DNA of 64,000 bases from an uncultured Paracoccaceae bacterium (GTDB lineage Bacteria > Pseudomonadota > Alphaproteobacteria > Rhodobacterales > Rhodobacteraceae), in NCBI GenBank assembly GCA_943787985.1, contig CALSOO010000007.1, positions 62,001 to 126,000 on the forward strand, in the 5' to 3' direction. The position numbers were made by a program, and so were the translations under genes. Shown piece by piece: positions 62,590-64,000 of the stretch (positions are counted from its first letter, which is position 1; each line of letters starts with the position of its first letter). The notes beneath the pieces are model-generated. The model was given only the letters and a program-made list of their open reading frames with translations. It searched no databases and had not been told where the DNA came from.

Positions 62590-63852
62590 ATGGATGAGTC
62601 CAAGAACAAGACACACATTGACCTGCACGCCGCTTGTTGTGGCCATGACGGGGTGGACCAAGACAAGCGCCAGACTCTGGATCTGCTCGCCTCGGGCGGC
62701 TTGGCCGCAATGTTGGCAGGTCTTGCTGGGAGCCTGCCATCTATGGCGCAGGCACAAGATGATGATGTTGTGCGGATTGGATATTTGCCGATCACAGACG
62801 CGACACCTTTGCTTGTGGCGCATGCAAAAGGGTTCTTTGCGGATGAAGGCCTAGAGGCCGAACAACCGACACTGATCCGCGGCTGGGCACCCCTGATCGA
62901 AGGGTTCACATCCAACAAGTTCAACCTTGTTCACTTCCTCAAGCCTATCCCCGTGTGGATGCGCTACAACAATGACTTTCCTGTGAAAATCATGGCGTGG
63001 GCCCATACGAATGGCTCTGCTTTGGTGGTGGGCGGCCATACCGAAATCACTGATTTCGCAGGCTTGGGTGGTAAGCAGGTCGCCGTTCCGTTTTGGTACT
63101 CGATGCACAATATCGTGCTGCAATATGCGTTGCGCGCTGCGGGCATCAAAGCTGTGATCAAATCGCAAGATGAACCTTTGGCGGCCGACGAATGCAACTT
63201 GCAAGTTCTGCCACCACCGGACATGCCGCCTGCCTTGGCGGCGCGCAAAATCGACGCCTATATTGTGGCGGAACCATTCAATGCCTTGGGCGAGCTGCGT
63301 GCCGGTGCGCGGATGCTGCGCTTTACGGGTGATATCTGGAAAAACCACCCCTGTTGTGTCGTCTGCATGAACGAAGAGATCACAAACTCGAAACCCGAAT
63401 GGACCCAAAAGGTCATGAACGCGGTGGTGCGCGGCGCGATCTATGCCAGCCAAAACAAGGAGGAAGTGGCACTGCTGTTGTCCCGAGACGGTGAAGGGTA
63501 TTTGCCAGCACCAGCCCCCGTCGTGACCCGCGCCATGACACTTTACCAAGACAACGCCGACTACATCGACAGCGGCGCAATCCAAAACCAAGAAGAATTC
63601 CAGAATGGCCGCATCGACTTTCAGCCGTGGCCTTATCCCTCTGCGACAAAACTGATCGTCGAGGCGATGTCCGATACTGTCGTCAGCGGGGACACCACGT
63701 TCCTGACGGATCTGGACGCTGATTTCGTAACCCAAGATCTGGTGAACTACGATTTCGTCAAGACAGCGCTTGAGGCGAACCCCGAGTGGCTCAACGACCC
63801 GTCAGTGAACCCCGGCGATCCATACGTCCGCGAGGAAATCCTCAAGCTATGA
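62590..63852 (+). CDS. ABC transporter substrate-binding protein, second system
   Basis: The 420-residue protein has an N-terminal cysteine-containing segment (HIDLHAACCGHDG) and an export signal (LLASGGLAAMLAGLAGSLPS, cleavage near MAQAQ). An NrtA/SsuA-like fold follows: VRIGYLPITDATPLLVAHAK, YIVAEPFNALGELRAGARM and GDIWKNHPCCVVCM. The WKNHPCC stretch is shared in style with the first binding protein (WEGHPCC), so the two are related. The substrate is unknown; cyanate, nitrate or a related anion is likely. Its stop overlaps the permease start as ATGA. Confidence 0.85.
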   Translation: MDESKNKTHIDLHAACCGHDGVDQDKRQTLDLLASGGLAAMLAGLAGSLPSMAQAQDDDVVRIGYLPITDATPLLVAHAKGFFADEGLEAEQPTLIRGWAPLIEGFTSNKFNLVHFLKPIPVWMRYNNDFPVKIMAWAHTNGSALVVGGHTEITDFAGLGGKQVAVPFWYSMHNIVLQYALRAAGIKAVIKSQDEPLAADECNLQVLPPPDMPPALAARKIDAYIVAEPFNALGELRAGARMLRFTGDIWKNHPCCVVCMNEEITNSKPEWTQKVMNAVVRGAIYASQNKEEVALLLSRDGEGYLPAPAPVVTRAMTLYQDNADYIDSGAIQNQEEFQNGRIDFQPWPYPSATKLIVEAMSDTVVSGDTTFLTDLDADFVTQDLVNYDFVKTALEANPEWLNDPSVNPGDPYVREEILKL

Positions 63853-64000
63853 GCCTGATCGCAGACATCCCCAAGACACGGAACTTTCCCAATATGGGCA
63901 AGTATCGTGGCCTTATGAATGCCTTCATCGGAATGGGCGGGCTGTTGGTGATCTGGTGGCTTGGCGGGAGAGCCGTTGCCAACGACCCTGACATGTTCGC
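63849..64000 (+). CDS. ABC transporter permease, second system (runs off window)
   Basis: Only the first 50 codons are visible: MSLIADIPKTRNFPNMGKYR, then an N-terminal hydrophobic segment (AFIGMGGLLVIWWLG). It starts inside the stop of the binding protein gene. It is called a permease from position and this one segment. Confidence 0.6.
   Translation, partial: MSLIADIPKTRNFPNMGKYRGLMNAFIGMGGLLVIWWLGGRAVANDPDMF

Overview
The window looks like a chromosomal stretch from an alphaproteobacterium, most likely of the Roseobacter group (Rhodobacterales). The support is the moderately high GC, the dense ATGA/GTGA-coupled operons, the MoxR-DUF58-DUF4159 operon, the alphaproteobacterial-type RepC-like initiator and the protein styles throughout. 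No rRNA, CRISPR array or complete prophage was seen.

Layout. 1-13.9 kb is housekeeping: the start of trhO, NAD salvage (pncA, pncB), an EamA exporter, ribosome rescue (arfB), an unusual small transcription unit at 3.69-3.86 kb, a PAS hybrid kinase, the queuosine-precursor transporter yhhQ, a murein endopeptidase operon (MFS-mepA-phytase-like), YggT, recQ and yaaA. 13.9-25.1 kb holds a second hybrid kinase divergent from an alpha-2-macroglobulin/pbpC pair, then a beta-barrel protein and a lipoprotein. 25.1-31.8 kb is a MoxR/DUF58/DUF4159 operon read leftward, in which the DUF4159 gene carries two +1 frameshifts. 31.9-39.7 kb is metabolism: hydroxypyruvate isomerase, 5-oxoprolinase pxpBCA, malonyl-CoA synthetase, a YcaQ-type glycosylase and a LacI regulator.

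A tRNA-Arg(CCU) at 39.8 kb marks the edge of a decayed integrated element (about 39.9-47.6 kb). It holds a RepC-like replication initiator, a MobV-type relaxase cut by an IS21-family element, iteron-like repeats, a Schlafen/AlbA-type ATPase-like gene and an N-terminally truncated tyrosine recombinase.

47.6-55.2 kb is the most unusual region. Two related 7TM-type membrane histidine kinases and one NarL/LuxR response regulator surround four small exported proteins: one Kazal-type protease inhibitor, one with duplicated cysteine motifs, and two of unknown type. A 16-bp palindrome, TGAGGG-N4-CCCTCA and close variants, lies 60-90 bp upstream of each of the four secreted-protein genes. This suggests a self-contained, previously unlinked two-component regulon for exported proteins.

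55.6-64 kb is a cyanate-use cluster: a PAS/AAA+/Fis regulator with an altered GAFTGA loop, two tandem palindromes in the divergent promoter, a CmpA/NrtA-type ABC transporter, a DUF1348 protein, cyanase (cynS), and a second nitrate/taurine-like ABC system that runs off the window end.
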